A stretch of 64,000 bases of DNA from contig NC_080168.1 of the NCBI RefSeq assembly GCF_950295315.1, positions 66,101,254-66,165,253 on the forward strand, in the 5' to 3' direction. Origin of the DNA: Erinaceus europaeus. Its lineage: Eukaryota; Chordata; Mammalia; Eulipotyphla; Erinaceidae. The position numbers were made by a program, and so were the translations under genes. The notes under the pieces are model-generated. The model worked only from the letters and a program-made list of their open reading frames with translations. It did no database searches and had not been told where the DNA came from. Positions 57,557 through 64,000 of the stretch are shown here, in pieces. How positions within the stretch are numbered: the stretch's first letter is position 1; each line of letters opens with the position of its first letter.

Positions 57557-60500
57557 TGTATGTGTGTGTGTGTGTCCCAGTTCAAGGCCTGGCACCTCAT
57601 GGAAGGCACCATGGTGCTGGGGGAAGGTCCTGTACTGTGAAGCCTCTCCTATCTGAGTGGAAAAATGGCTTGGAAGTAGCCATATCACACATTTTGCACA
57701 AGGGCCGATTGTACCAGAAAGAAAAAAAAAAGGAATACACAGATACATAATGAAACACAGAATAAGAATTTCTGGGCGCCACGTGCACTTAACCCACTGC
57801 ACTACCGCCCAACTCCCAAGAATTTCTGGGGCTGAGTGGTAGTCACCTGTGTGAGGCTGTGGTCCACTCCCTGGTACCCTTACATCCTGGCACCTGGAAA
57901 GGTGATCTAAAATGCTCTGTGAGTCACTGATCCAAGCATGTGTGCAAACAGGTCACACACAGAACTGGGGCACCAGGAGGGGCCCGGGCCCTGGGTCTGG
58001 GGGAATCTGTAACTCTCTGGAGAAGGCCCAGCTCAGGGCCAGCCTCTAGCAGGGAGGTTCCCTCTACCTAGTTTCACTTTGAAAGACTCATCTACTCACT
58101 TCAGTGTGAGAGAGAATGGAAGACGGGGGAGAGAGAGAGACTCAGAGCCAGCATGGGCAGTGCTGGAGACTGAATCATCAAGTCTGGGGGACCCTTACTT
58201 GGTGAGGGGGCTGGGGGCCTCACTTGGTGAGTAGCAGGGGCTGAGGACCTGACCTGGTGACTTGGGGATGGGGGCCTGACATAGTGAATAGCAGGGGCTG
58301 GGGCCTTACCTTGTGAGTGGGGGCTGGGGCTTCACCTTGGAGTGAGGGCTGGGGCTTCACCTGGTGACTTGGGGCTGGGGGCTTCACCTGGTGAGCAGCA
58401 GGGGCTCGGGGCTTTACCTGGTGAGTGGGACTGGGGACCCTCACCTGATGGGCAGGGCCTCACCTGGTGAGCAGCTGGTTGGAGAGCAGCTGCTTGAGGT
58501 GCTGGGACAGGAGCTTCTTCTCCAGGGAGAGCCGGATCCAGGCACGCGCCCGGCCCACGTCTGTCTTGATCTCGCTCATGCTCTGAATGTGTCTGTAGAT
58601 GGGAGATGCAGGGAGGGGGCAGACTCAGAGCCTGCCTCCCACCCCCACCCCAGAACCCCCAGGGCAACTTCAGAGCAGGCGGAGGAGATCCCACCAGGAA
58701 TATCCCTGGATGAGAGCAGGTCCACTCTCTTTTCTCTGGAAAAAAAGACTTTCTATATTAGATATGAAAGAGCAGTTTGCATGAGACAGAGACAGAGAGA
58801 GACACAGAGACAGAGAGAGACAGGCCTGAGCAGCAACCTTAGGTATGCAAGTCCCATGGTTTGCCAGCTGAGCTCTTTCCCCAGCTGCCCAGACCTCATT
58901 TTCTATGGCAAGAAGACAAGCCATTTGGTATTGGTGAGGTCAAAATTCCTATAGGGCCCAGGAGGCGGAGCAAGGGGTAAGGTGCTGGACTCTCAGGCAT
59001 GGGGTCCTGAGTTCGATCCTTGGTATCGTATGTGCTATGTGCCAGAGTGATGTTCTGGTCCTTCCACTAAATAAGAATAACAATTATAATCATAACAACA
59101 GAATCTGAAAGCCTTAGAAAACCACAGTGCGTGGTCAAGGTCTGAGTAGACACAGACACAGTTGCAGCCTCCTCCTCCTCTTTTGCAGAGCCTTGCTTAG
59201 CTCTGGCTTATGGTAGTGTAGGGGACCTCAGTGTCTCAGGCAGGAGAGTCTTTTTGCATAACCATTGTGCTATCTCTTCAGCCCCACGGCAGCCTTCTTT
59301 GTGGCCATCAGTGCCTACCAAGTGGAACAGGTCTGTGTGTGCTTGTATGTGTGTGGGGAAGGTGGGGTGTCACAACCTAAATGCCAGGGTCACTGAAAAG
59401 CAGGGTAAGTCAGCACCCAGGCTCTGTGAAGGAGCCTGACTCTGGTCCCTGGCTGCAGAGAGACACACCTAGCACCCTCTGCCCCGAGGCATCTGAGTGT
59501 TTAGAATAAGCAGCTTTGTCTGCAGCAGACATATCCGGCTCTCCACACCCCCCCCCCTCCCGCCCCTTTCCTTCCTTCCTGCTCCCTTGTTTCCTTCTCT
59601 CTCCAGTTCCTGGTTGGGAGGGTTCAGGCCTCAGAGCTCAGAGCTGAAGGGAGCCAGCACTCTGACTCTCTTCTCATACCACACACAAGTGAGAATAAAG
59701 AAAAGCCTGTTGCAGCTGGCCAGCCTCACCTCACTCTTTTCCTTCCTTCCTTTCCTTTCCACCTTCTTTTTTCTTCCTTTCCTTCAGCTCTGGCTGATGG
59801 TGGTGCTGGGGATTGAACCTGGGACCCCGAAGCCTTAGGCAGAAGAGTCTTTTGTGGAACCACTGTGTTGTCTCCCCTGCCTCTTTCTCCTCCACCACCT
59901 CCTCCTCCTCCTCATTATTGTCATTAATTATTTTCTCCAGAGCCCTGCTGAGCTCTGGCTAGTGGTGGTGCAGGGATTGAACCTGGGCCCTCAGAGCCTC
60001 AGAGTCTTTGTGGAACCACTGTGCTGTCTTCCCAGCCTGGGCTCATTTTATCAATTTTTTTTTTTCTTTTGGCCTCCAGGGTTACTGCTGGGGCTCGGTG
60101 CCTGCAATACAAATCCACTGCTCCTGGAGGCTATTTTTCCCATTTTGTTGCCCTTGTTGTCGTTGTTATTATTGTCATTGGCTAGGACAGAGAACAATAG
60201 AGAGAAGAGGGGAAGACCGGTGGGGGGGGGGAAAGAAAGATAGACACCTGCAGACCTGCTTCACTGCCTGTGAAGCAACCCCCCCCTGTGAAGTGAGGAG
60301 CTGGGGGCTCGAAACAGGATCTTTATGCCGGCCTTTGAGCTTTGTGCCATGTGTGCTTAATCCACTGCGCTACTGCCCAGCCCCCGCTTCACTTCATTTT
60401 AGGTTGTGAATGGCAGGGGGGAAGACAGAACAGCACTCACCACCACCCCTGGGGCTCTTCCAGGTGTTGCCCACTGGCGCTCTCATGTGGTGCCAGGGCT

Positions 60501-60851
60501 TGGACCCAAGGCCTTGAGCATGGTGAGGCATGTGCCTGACCTGGTGAGCTGACTTCCAGGCCCTTCTTTTTACCCTAGTATGAAATGCAAAGGGCCCAGC
60601 GGGGCTCCATAGGCAGAGTGCTTGCCTGGAGTGGCTGGGGCCCAGGGTCAGTCCCCACACTGCACAGTGCCAGAGCACTGGTCTCTCTCACAAGGAAAAC
60701 AGATGAATAAGCCTGGAATGCAGAGGTTTCCAAGCCCCCACCCAGTCCAGGCCTCATGCACAGTCCTACCTCATGTCCTGGATGAGGGAGACCCTGAGTG
60801 TCGGTAGCATTGTGCCTGAGTCAGACTTCCTTCTCTCTGGTCCCAGGGTGA
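35787..60851 (-). CDS. DENND5B: DENND5B, ten C-terminal coding exons (partial gene)
   Basis: DENND5 proteins are Rab guanine-nucleotide exchange factors and Rab6 effectors acting in Golgi and endosomal membrane traffic. They have an N-terminal tripartite DENN module, then RUN1, PLAT and RUN2. The exons here, in transcript order, are 60851-60770, 58592-58464, 56918-56797, 53567-53422, 52333-52215, 48979-48795, 46342-46260, 46183-46057, 41948-41774 and 35970-35787. All junctions are AG/GT and all phases match, giving an uninterrupted frame of about 450 residues to the stop. RUN1 starts around exon 58592, PLAT spans exons 53567-48795, and RUN2 spans exons 46342-35787. The DENN-encoding exons lie beyond 64000. 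Choice of DENND5B over DENND5A rests on remembered paralogue-specific residues (ending Lys-Gly-x-Asp-Val, and the Gln-Ile-Leu-Asp-Asn block in RUN2). A further paralogue cannot be excluded. Confidence 0.88.
35971..41773 (-). other. DENND5B intron, SINE-rich
   Basis: Contains D/A-like SINE 36100-36292 (-), A 36405-36688 (-), an L1 3' end fragment (36690-36735 and 37005-37110, minus) split by an A SINE, D 37150-37362 (-), C 37370-37498 (-), B 37525-37640 (+), E 37645-37848 (+), A 37854-38150 (+), A 38174-38430 (+), E/B-like 38881-39020 (+), GAAA tract 39024-39085, C-like 39103-39230 (+), GAAT tract 39223-39275, A copies 39623-39890, 39900-40132, 40197-40515 and 40540-40820 (all -), (TG)n 40143-40196, an L1 ORF2-end fragment 40838-40918 (+), a D-like SINE 40935-41210 (-) and A 41345-41640 (+). 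38440-38870 and 39280-39620 look unique. No other gene seen. Confidence 0.7.
41774..41948 (-). CDS. DENND5B: DENND5B exon (RUN2 middle)
   Basis: 175 bp. Acceptor CCACCAG lies before 41948, and donor CACG|GTAGGG after 41774. The first two bases complete a Glu codon. The encoded segment runs [23 protein letters not shown] and Gly-Lys-Asp-Gly-Lys-Phe-Gln-Ile-Leu. It ends with Gly-Thr and the first two bases of Arg. Confidence 0.93.
41949..46056 (-). other. DENND5B intron, SINE-rich
   Basis: B 42203-42345 (+), D-like 42372-42652 and 42653-42835 (-), B 42837-42945 (-), A 42961-43325 (-), D 43350-43545 (+), A 43568-43880 (-), E 43974-44142 (-), A 44288-44605 (-), C with an expanded (GA)n 44620-44825 (-), D-like 44880-45000 and 45105-45345 (-), A 45368-45693 (+), and a decayed D/B-like copy 45750-45975 (-). 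41950-42200 is unique. No other gene seen. Confidence 0.7.
46057..46183 (-). CDS. DENND5B: DENND5B exon (RUN2 start)
   Basis: 127 bp, phase 0 at its start ([14 protein letters not shown]), ending in Val-Phe-Ile-Trp-Asp-Phe-Leu plus one base. The acceptor is TGTGCGCAG and the donor CTAG|GTAACC. Confidence 0.94.
46184..46259 (-). other. Very short DENND5B intron (76 bp)
   Basis: Starts GTAGGTGGG and ends TGCGCAG on the minus strand. It is GC-rich and free of repeats, near the lower size limit for efficiently spliced mammalian introns. Confidence 0.88.
46260..46342 (-). CDS. DENND5B: DENND5B exon (PLAT-RUN2 linker to RUN2)
   Basis: 83 bp. Acceptor TTCTCTCAG, donor GAG|GTAGGT. The first two bases complete a Lys codon. 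It encodes [18 protein letters not shown] and ends His-Lys-Pro-Glu-Lys-Glu in phase 0. It is the first helix of RUN2. Confidence 0.93.
46343..48794 (-). other. DENND5B intron, SINE-rich
   Basis: D-like tail 46470-46625 (+), (CA)n 46631-46651, A 46660-46945 (+), an old retrotransposon 3' end 47030-47440, a C-type head joined to an A-type tail 47441-47640 (+), D 47655-47850 (+), A 47855-48140 (+), D-like 48400-48610 (-). 48150-48370 is unique. No gene seen on the plus strand. Confidence 0.7.
48795..48979 (-). CDS. DENND5B: DENND5B exon (PLAT end and Ser/Thr-rich linker)
   Basis: 185 bp. Acceptor TACCTGGCAG, donor GAGCA|GTAAGG. After completing an Arg codon it reads [10 protein letters not shown], the last strand of the PLAT domain. 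It then gives Asp-Asp-Gly-Ser-Leu-Glu-Arg-Ile-Leu and a linker with Pro-Pro-Gln-Gln-Lys-Ser-Pro-Thr. It is the most divergent exon, as expected for a linker. Confidence 0.92.
48980..52214 (-). other. DENND5B intron: SINEs and a donor-side minisatellite
   Basis: SINEs: A 49066-49385 (-), D 49425-49635 (-), D 49640-49845 (-), A 49880-50225 (-), A 50260-50540 (-), A 50565-50835 (+), a D/A copy with (GA)n 50838-51065 (-), A 51085-51360 (-). The part next to the upstream exon (51525-52214) is a 16-bp minisatellite, listed separately. No other gene. Confidence 0.75.
51525..52214 (-). repeat. 16-bp minisatellite built from 5' splice-site-like units
   Basis: Read on the minus strand from the exon edge at 52215, the intron is a tandem array of 16-bp units of the form GTGAGGCCCAGAGCAG, roughly 43 copies. 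The first unit is the genuine donor. In the first 26 units counted by hand, 23 begin with GT, and most read CAG|GTGAG or CAG|GTAAG across the unit junction, the consensus 5' splice site. Confidence 0.92.
52215..52333 (-). CDS. DENND5B: DENND5B exon (PLAT middle)
   Basis: 119 bp, phase 0 start after CCTCCAG. It encodes [18 protein letters not shown] and later Met-Ala-Lys-Trp-Leu-Val-Asp. It ends His-Thr-Tyr plus two bases of Arg at the donor ACAG|GTGAGG. The Gly-His-Asp-Asn-Ser-Gly run is the typical PLAT core. Confidence 0.94.
52334..53421 (-). other. DENND5B intron
   Basis: Unique at 52334-52780. C SINE 52783-52900 (-); truncated A 52940-53075 (+) ending in an A-run; truncated A with extra block 53095-53290 (-), back to back with the previous one. 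Donor GAG|GTGGGTGG at 53421. Confidence 0.7.
53422..53567 (-). CDS. DENND5B: DENND5B exon (RUN1 end to PLAT start)
   Basis: 146 bp. The first two bases (TG) join the A of the previous exon to give Met, followed by [13 protein letters not shown]. It then has [13 protein letters not shown] and ends Glu-Met-Thr-Phe-Glu in phase 0. The internal Met is not a start codon. Confidence 0.94.
56217..56410 (+). repeat. Tandem triplication (about 66 bp unit) inside a type E SINE
   Basis: Three successive copies of a unit starting AGCACCCAGGGAGCCCCATG and containing GGGCAGGGCTGT, with 80-90% identity by eye. The unit is the downstream half of the type E SINE. Confidence 0.9.
56668..56780 (-). repeat. 22-bp tandem repeat next to a DENND5B donor
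   Basis: About five units of the form CTCACTCCTGGGGGTCTCCT on the minus strand, starting 15-20 bp inside the intron after the donor ATCA|GTGAGT at 56797. Unlike the two other arrays it does not repeat the donor itself. Confidence 0.85.
56797..56918 (-). CDS. DENND5B: DENND5B exon (RUN1)
   Basis: 122 bp. Acceptor CCCTGCAG; the first base completes Arg. It encodes [16 protein letters not shown] and [11 protein letters not shown]. It ends Thr-Thr-Ile plus one base. Strongly conserved part of RUN1. Confidence 0.95.
56919..58463 (-). other. DENND5B intron with E SINEs, (TG)n and donor-side minisatellite
   Basis: E SINE 57040-57300 (+), E SINE 57450-57760 (+) containing (TG)n at 57502-57574, an A head fragment 57777-57818 (-), unique 57850-58190, and the minisatellite 58195-58463 listed separately. 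Confidence 0.7.
58195..58463 (-). repeat. Minisatellite copying the exon-intron junction
   Basis: About eleven units of 24-30 bp. Each contains a CTCACCAGGTGA-like core (plus strand ACCTGGTGAG). The real exon ends CTGCTCACCAG and continues GTGAGGCC. The unit nearest 58400 repeats TGCTCACCAGGTGA, so both exonic and intronic bases of the junction are in the repeat. Confidence 0.9.
58464..58592 (-). CDS. DENND5B: DENND5B exon (RUN1 start)
   Basis: 129 bp. Acceptor CATCTACAG; the first base completes Arg. It encodes [18 protein letters not shown], then [10 protein letters not shown], and ends Asn-Gln-Leu-Leu-Thr plus two bases of Arg. The donor CCAG|GTGAGG is the seed of the adjacent minisatellite. 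Confidence 0.94.
58593..60769 (-). other. DENND5B intron, SINE-rich
   Basis: B 58950-59075 (+), C 59185-59285 (-), C 59785-59880 (-), C 59935-60040 (-), A with extra block 60060-60385 (-), E 60410-60560 (-), E-like 60600-60680 (+). 59300-59750 is mostly unique with a C/T-rich stretch at 59545-59600. Confidence 0.7.
60770..60851 (-). CDS. DENND5B: DENND5B exon before RUN1
   Basis: 82 bp. Acceptor CCCCTGCAG before 60851, donor ATGAG|GTAGGA. The first two bases complete a codon from an exon outside the window. It encodes [13 protein letters not shown], then [12 protein letters not shown] plus two bases of Arg. The Arg-Arg-Lys-Ser-Asp-Ser segment looks like a basophilic-kinase or 14-3-3-type linker site (inference). 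Confidence 0.92.
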
Positions 60852-61062
60852 CTGCAGGGGTGGGGGAAAAAGTCAACAGCAAGGTGTTAGGAGGACAGGA
60901 TAGGATGACCTGTGACTTATGATGGGCAGAGAGACACTTTGAGACCACTGTGATGAGAATACATTCAAAAGGCATCAGGAGTTCAGACTCTACCCCCCCA
61001 AATGTTGCTACCTTATTTATTTTTTCAAATCTTATTTATTAGATAAAAGCAGAGAGAAATTG

Positions 61063-61558
61063 ACAGGGTGCAGACTGCTGTGACTCCACGACAGGCTCCA
61101 AAAACTGCAGAAATGAGATAGGTCCCAGTTTCAGGAGAACAGGTCCTGGAATTCAGGACCATTACTGGAAATTGAACCCATGGCTCTGAGTCAACAGGAA
61201 CAAAAATAAGCTGAGCATTAAGAAAGGCGTCTCTGGAGAGATAGAGCCAAGGCATCTCCGGAGAGACAGAGACCATTAAGCATTTCCAAGGCATCTCTGG
61301 AGAGATAGAGACTGTTAAACATTTCCCCACATTTCCCCCAGATGTGTAAAGAAGATAACCACAAGGCTAAGCTTGTCATGTATGCTATGTAATCCATACC
61401 CTATATATCTCCTCGTGTGCTGGGGTTTGGGGTCGAGCACCTAGAACAGCTGTGAGGTCTCGGCCCTAGCCCCATGCCCGGGCTAGAAATAAAGGCTCTT
61501 TGCTTTTACATCACTCTGGTCTCTCTTGGTGAATTTCTTGGATTACCGAACCTAATAG
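61063..61558 (+). mobile_element. Probable solo LTR (class I-like) inside a SINE
   Basis: About 0.5 kb interrupts a minus-strand type D SINE. It has LTR architecture on the plus strand: a CTATATATCT TATA-like box near 61400, a GC-rich stretch, and AATAAAGGCTCTTTGC near 61490 as poly(A) signal. Before them is an internal tandem repeat of AAGGCRTCTCYGGAGAGA (three copies, 61225-61310). Exact ends and TSD could not be fixed; a five-base near-match (ACAGG/ATAGG) flanks it. Confidence 0.6.
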
Positions 61559-63908
61559 GAGGAGACAGAGAGACAGAGAGACACCTGCAGCCCTGCTTCA
61601 CCACTCATGAAGCTTTTCCCCTGCAGGTGGGAATCAGAGGCCTGAACCCGAGTCCTTGAGCACTGTAATGTGAGCGCTTAACCAGGTGTGCCACTGCCTG
61701 GCCCCTTCTCCTGCCCCCTGCTACTTTAATTAATAACACACAGCAGGCATTTTCTTTTCATTTCTTTGTCTTTGTTCATGTCCAGGATTTCACCACTCCA
61801 GGCTGATTTTTTTTTTTTTTTGCCTCCAGGTTTATCATAGGGCTTGGTGCCTGCACCACAAATCCACTGCTCCTGGAGCCCATTTTTTCCCATTTTTGTT
61901 GCCCTTGTCGTTATTATTGTTATTGCTGTTGTTGTTGATGGATAGGACAGAGAGAAATGGAGAGAGGAGGGGAAGACAGAGAGGGGGAGAGAAAGACAGA
62001 CATCTGCAGACCTGTTTCACCACTTGTGAAACGACTCCTCTGCAGGTGGAGAGCCGGGGGTTTGAACTGGGATCCTTCCACCAGTCCTTATGCTTTGTGC
62101 CATACGTTTTTTTTTTTAAATATTTATTCTCTTTTGTTGCCCTTGTTGTTTTTTTATTGTTGTTGTTATTGATGTTGTCGTTGCTGGACAGGACAGAGAG
62201 AAATGGAGAGAGGAGGGGAAGACAGAGACGGGGAGTGATTCCCCTGCAGGTGGGGAGCCAAGGGCTCGAACCGGGATCCTTACACTGGTCCTTGTGCTTT
62301 GCGCTGCCCGACCCCCTGCCCGACTCCCTGTGCCATGTGTGTTTAACCTGCTGCATTACTGCTCAGCCCCCTCCAGGCTGACTTTTTCAGACACAGAGAG
62401 GCAGAGACAGAAAGAGAGGAAGAGGGAAAGAGAAAGGGAGAGAAAGGAGGGAGGGAGGGAGGGAGAGAGGGAAGGAGAGAGAGAGAGCCTCCACAGCATG
62501 AAGCTTCCTTCAATATGGCATGGGCCAGGCTCAAACTGGGGTTGTGCCAAGCAGCGCACTATCCAAATGAGCTATTTTGCTGGCCCCAGAGCAGTTATTT
62601 TCTCCCGAGGAGCTAAGGATCTAAAATCTTGGGTTGGGGAGGTGGCTCAGTGGGTACACGACTACCCGGCATGTGTGAGGCCCTGGGTTTGATCCCCAGC
62701 ACCACACAGGGGCAGAGAAGACCCCCAGGGCTGCATGAACCCCTGTGTGAACCCCTGCCCGGCACCCTCCCTGTGTGGTGTGAAAAGAAGGCTGCACTGC
62801 CCTCTGTGAACAAGCCAGCAAGCAGCTGGAGAGTTTGGGGCAGGGAGGTGGCAAGTTTGGCGCAGGGAGGTGGGGGGCAGAGAAATCCCAGCAAGCCACC
62901 AGCTGCTGTGTCATTGGTGCAGTGTCTGCTCCTGGCTATTTTTAGACAGCTGTTTCCACATCTTTCACACCGAGCCCAAGTTTCATGGGCTGACTCACTG
63001 CAAGTGTTAGAGCAATATTTATAAGAGCCACCGCCAGGCAGGCAGCCCACTTGGCTTCCCAGGCAACTCTGTTTCCCTTTACGGTGGTGGTGGGGGGTCA
63101 GGCAGGCACTTCACTGAGGGTTGAGGCTCCAGAGGGTGGGGGTGGGGACAGGACAACTAAGGCCTCTGTCTCTGCACAGCCCACCACCACATCAGCAGCC
63201 AGCAGCCCGCAGAGCCAGGAAGCTTCGGTGGCTCCCGGAGGCTGCCCACTCCTCCAACAGCAGGCTATTGTCTCCCCTCTCCAACTCAGCACAGAGCAGG
63301 TACGTGACTCCCGCCACAGACAAGCCTGGCTTCCCACAATGCTCTCCATGGGGCTGCTTCCTGGAGGAAACACTTTACTGTTGGGAAAGCTGCCTGGGTT
63401 ATGGGCTCATGATGTAAATAGCTAAGTCCTTTCTTTTCTTTTCTTTTCTTTTCTTTTTTATTTTTTTGTGCTTCCAGGGTTATTGCTGGATCTCAATGCC
63501 TGCACTATGAATCCACTGCTCCTGGAGGCCATTTTTCCCTTTTGTTGCCCTTGTTGTTTTTTGTTGTTGTTATTATTGTTGTTGTTATTGCTGTCATTGT
63601 TGTTGGATGGGAGAGAGGAGGGGAAGACAGAGAGGGGGAGAGAAAGACTGACACCTGCAGACCTGCTTCACTACTTGTGAAGCGACTCCCCTGCAGGTGG
63701 GGAGCTGGGGGCTTGAACTGGGATCCTTAACACAGGTCCTTGTGCTTTGCACTGTGTGCACTTAACCTACTGCACTACTGCCCACTACCCCAAGTCCTTT
63801 CCTTATTTCCTTTTTTTTCCCTGGGACTTATTCAGTGTTTGCACCATTCAACAACTTCTGGCAGACGTTTTGTTTTTGGATAGAGGGTAAGAGACTGACA
63901 GAAAAGTG

Positions 63909-63958
<50 letters not shown>
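63909..63958 (+). repeat. (CA)n microsatellite
   Basis: About 24 uninterrupted CA units. Confidence 0.97.
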
Positions 63959-63961
<3 letters not shown>

Positions 63962-64000
63962 GCTCTGTTGCACAGCGTGTGAGGCACCTATCCCCTAGCA

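Larger units (their letters stand above)
60852..64000 (-). other. DENND5B intron (open at window end)
   Basis: I find no further exon. Contents: a D SINE split around an LTR (61015-61062 and 61560-61700, minus), A with extra block 61805-62105 (-), A 62110-62330 (-), a D/C-like copy with GA expansion 62380-62590 (-), E 62635-62770 (+), unique 62780-63420, a (TTCTT)n tract 63425-63458, A with extra block 63465-63790 (-), and (CA)n 63909-63958. Confidence 0.65.

Noticed and set aside
35787..60851. Assignment to DENND5A instead of DENND5B
   Set aside because: Remembered DENND5A C-terminal residues differ (ending Lys-Gly-Ile-Asp-Ile, with a different RUN2 middle segment). The present exons fit DENND5B better, although an alignment was not run.
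895..63800. Many short stretches with tRNA-like A and B boxes (for example GGTTCGAGCCCC)
   Set aside because: They are heads of tRNA-derived SINEs with A-rich tails and TSDs; none folds as a complete tRNA of normal length at a single-copy site.

Overview
The window is a piece of a mammalian nuclear genome, almost certainly an erinaceid (hedgehog, Erinaceus-like). The evidence is the repeat content: dozens of copies of several tRNA-derived SINE families. I call these types A to E. Type A has the head GGGCGGTAGCGCAG and a long tail of AACAACAA blocks ending in AACAAAAGGGAATAAATA. Type B has GGAGGTGGCGCAGTGGAT. Type C has GACAGCATAATGGTTATG. Type D has GGTGGTGGCGCACC. Type E has GGGTTCAAGCCCCAGCAC. 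I recognise these as hedgehog repeats from general knowledge; no library was searched. Some type A copies carry an extra 3' block (CTCCAGGGTTATCGCTGGGG on the opposite strand).

The right half (35787-60851, minus strand) holds the one host gene I can support: the ten last coding exons of a DENND5 gene, best matched to DENND5B. The exons join in phase with GT-AG introns and encode about 450 C-terminal residues (RUN1, PLAT, RUN2). The 5' part of the gene lies beyond 64000. The 3' UTR starts at 35786 and may run to a hexamer near 30437. Introns are packed with SINEs. At least two introns carry minisatellites that start at, or copy, the exon's own 5' splice site.

The left half (1-30400) is intergenic and repeat-built. 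Its core is a minus-strand, betaretrovirus-like (class II) provirus at 10686-28303, sitting inside a long CA/CT microsatellite (10434-10685 and 28304-29862). The provirus is decayed. It is interrupted by a small two-LTR non-autonomous element (13627-15808), a near full-length L1 with a SINE fused to its 5' end (16249-24074), a truncated L1 carrying a SINE (26098-26981), and further SINEs. Target-site duplications (TSDs) are visible for most of these, so the order of insertion can be read.

The most notable item is at 21606-23259: a plus-strand fragment of a non-LTR retrotransposon whose reverse transcriptase is not L1-like but looks like the Jockey/I superfamily known mainly from invertebrates and fish. 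It is inserted in the 5' UTR of the L1, with an 8-bp TSD, and is itself split by a SINE with a 16-bp TSD. This nesting implies that a Jockey-like element was mobile in this mammalian lineage after the L1 had inserted.

Regions 3976-7019, 29863-31230 and 32961-34437 are mostly unique DNA in which I see no gene. All exon boundaries, TSDs and motif positions were read by eye.
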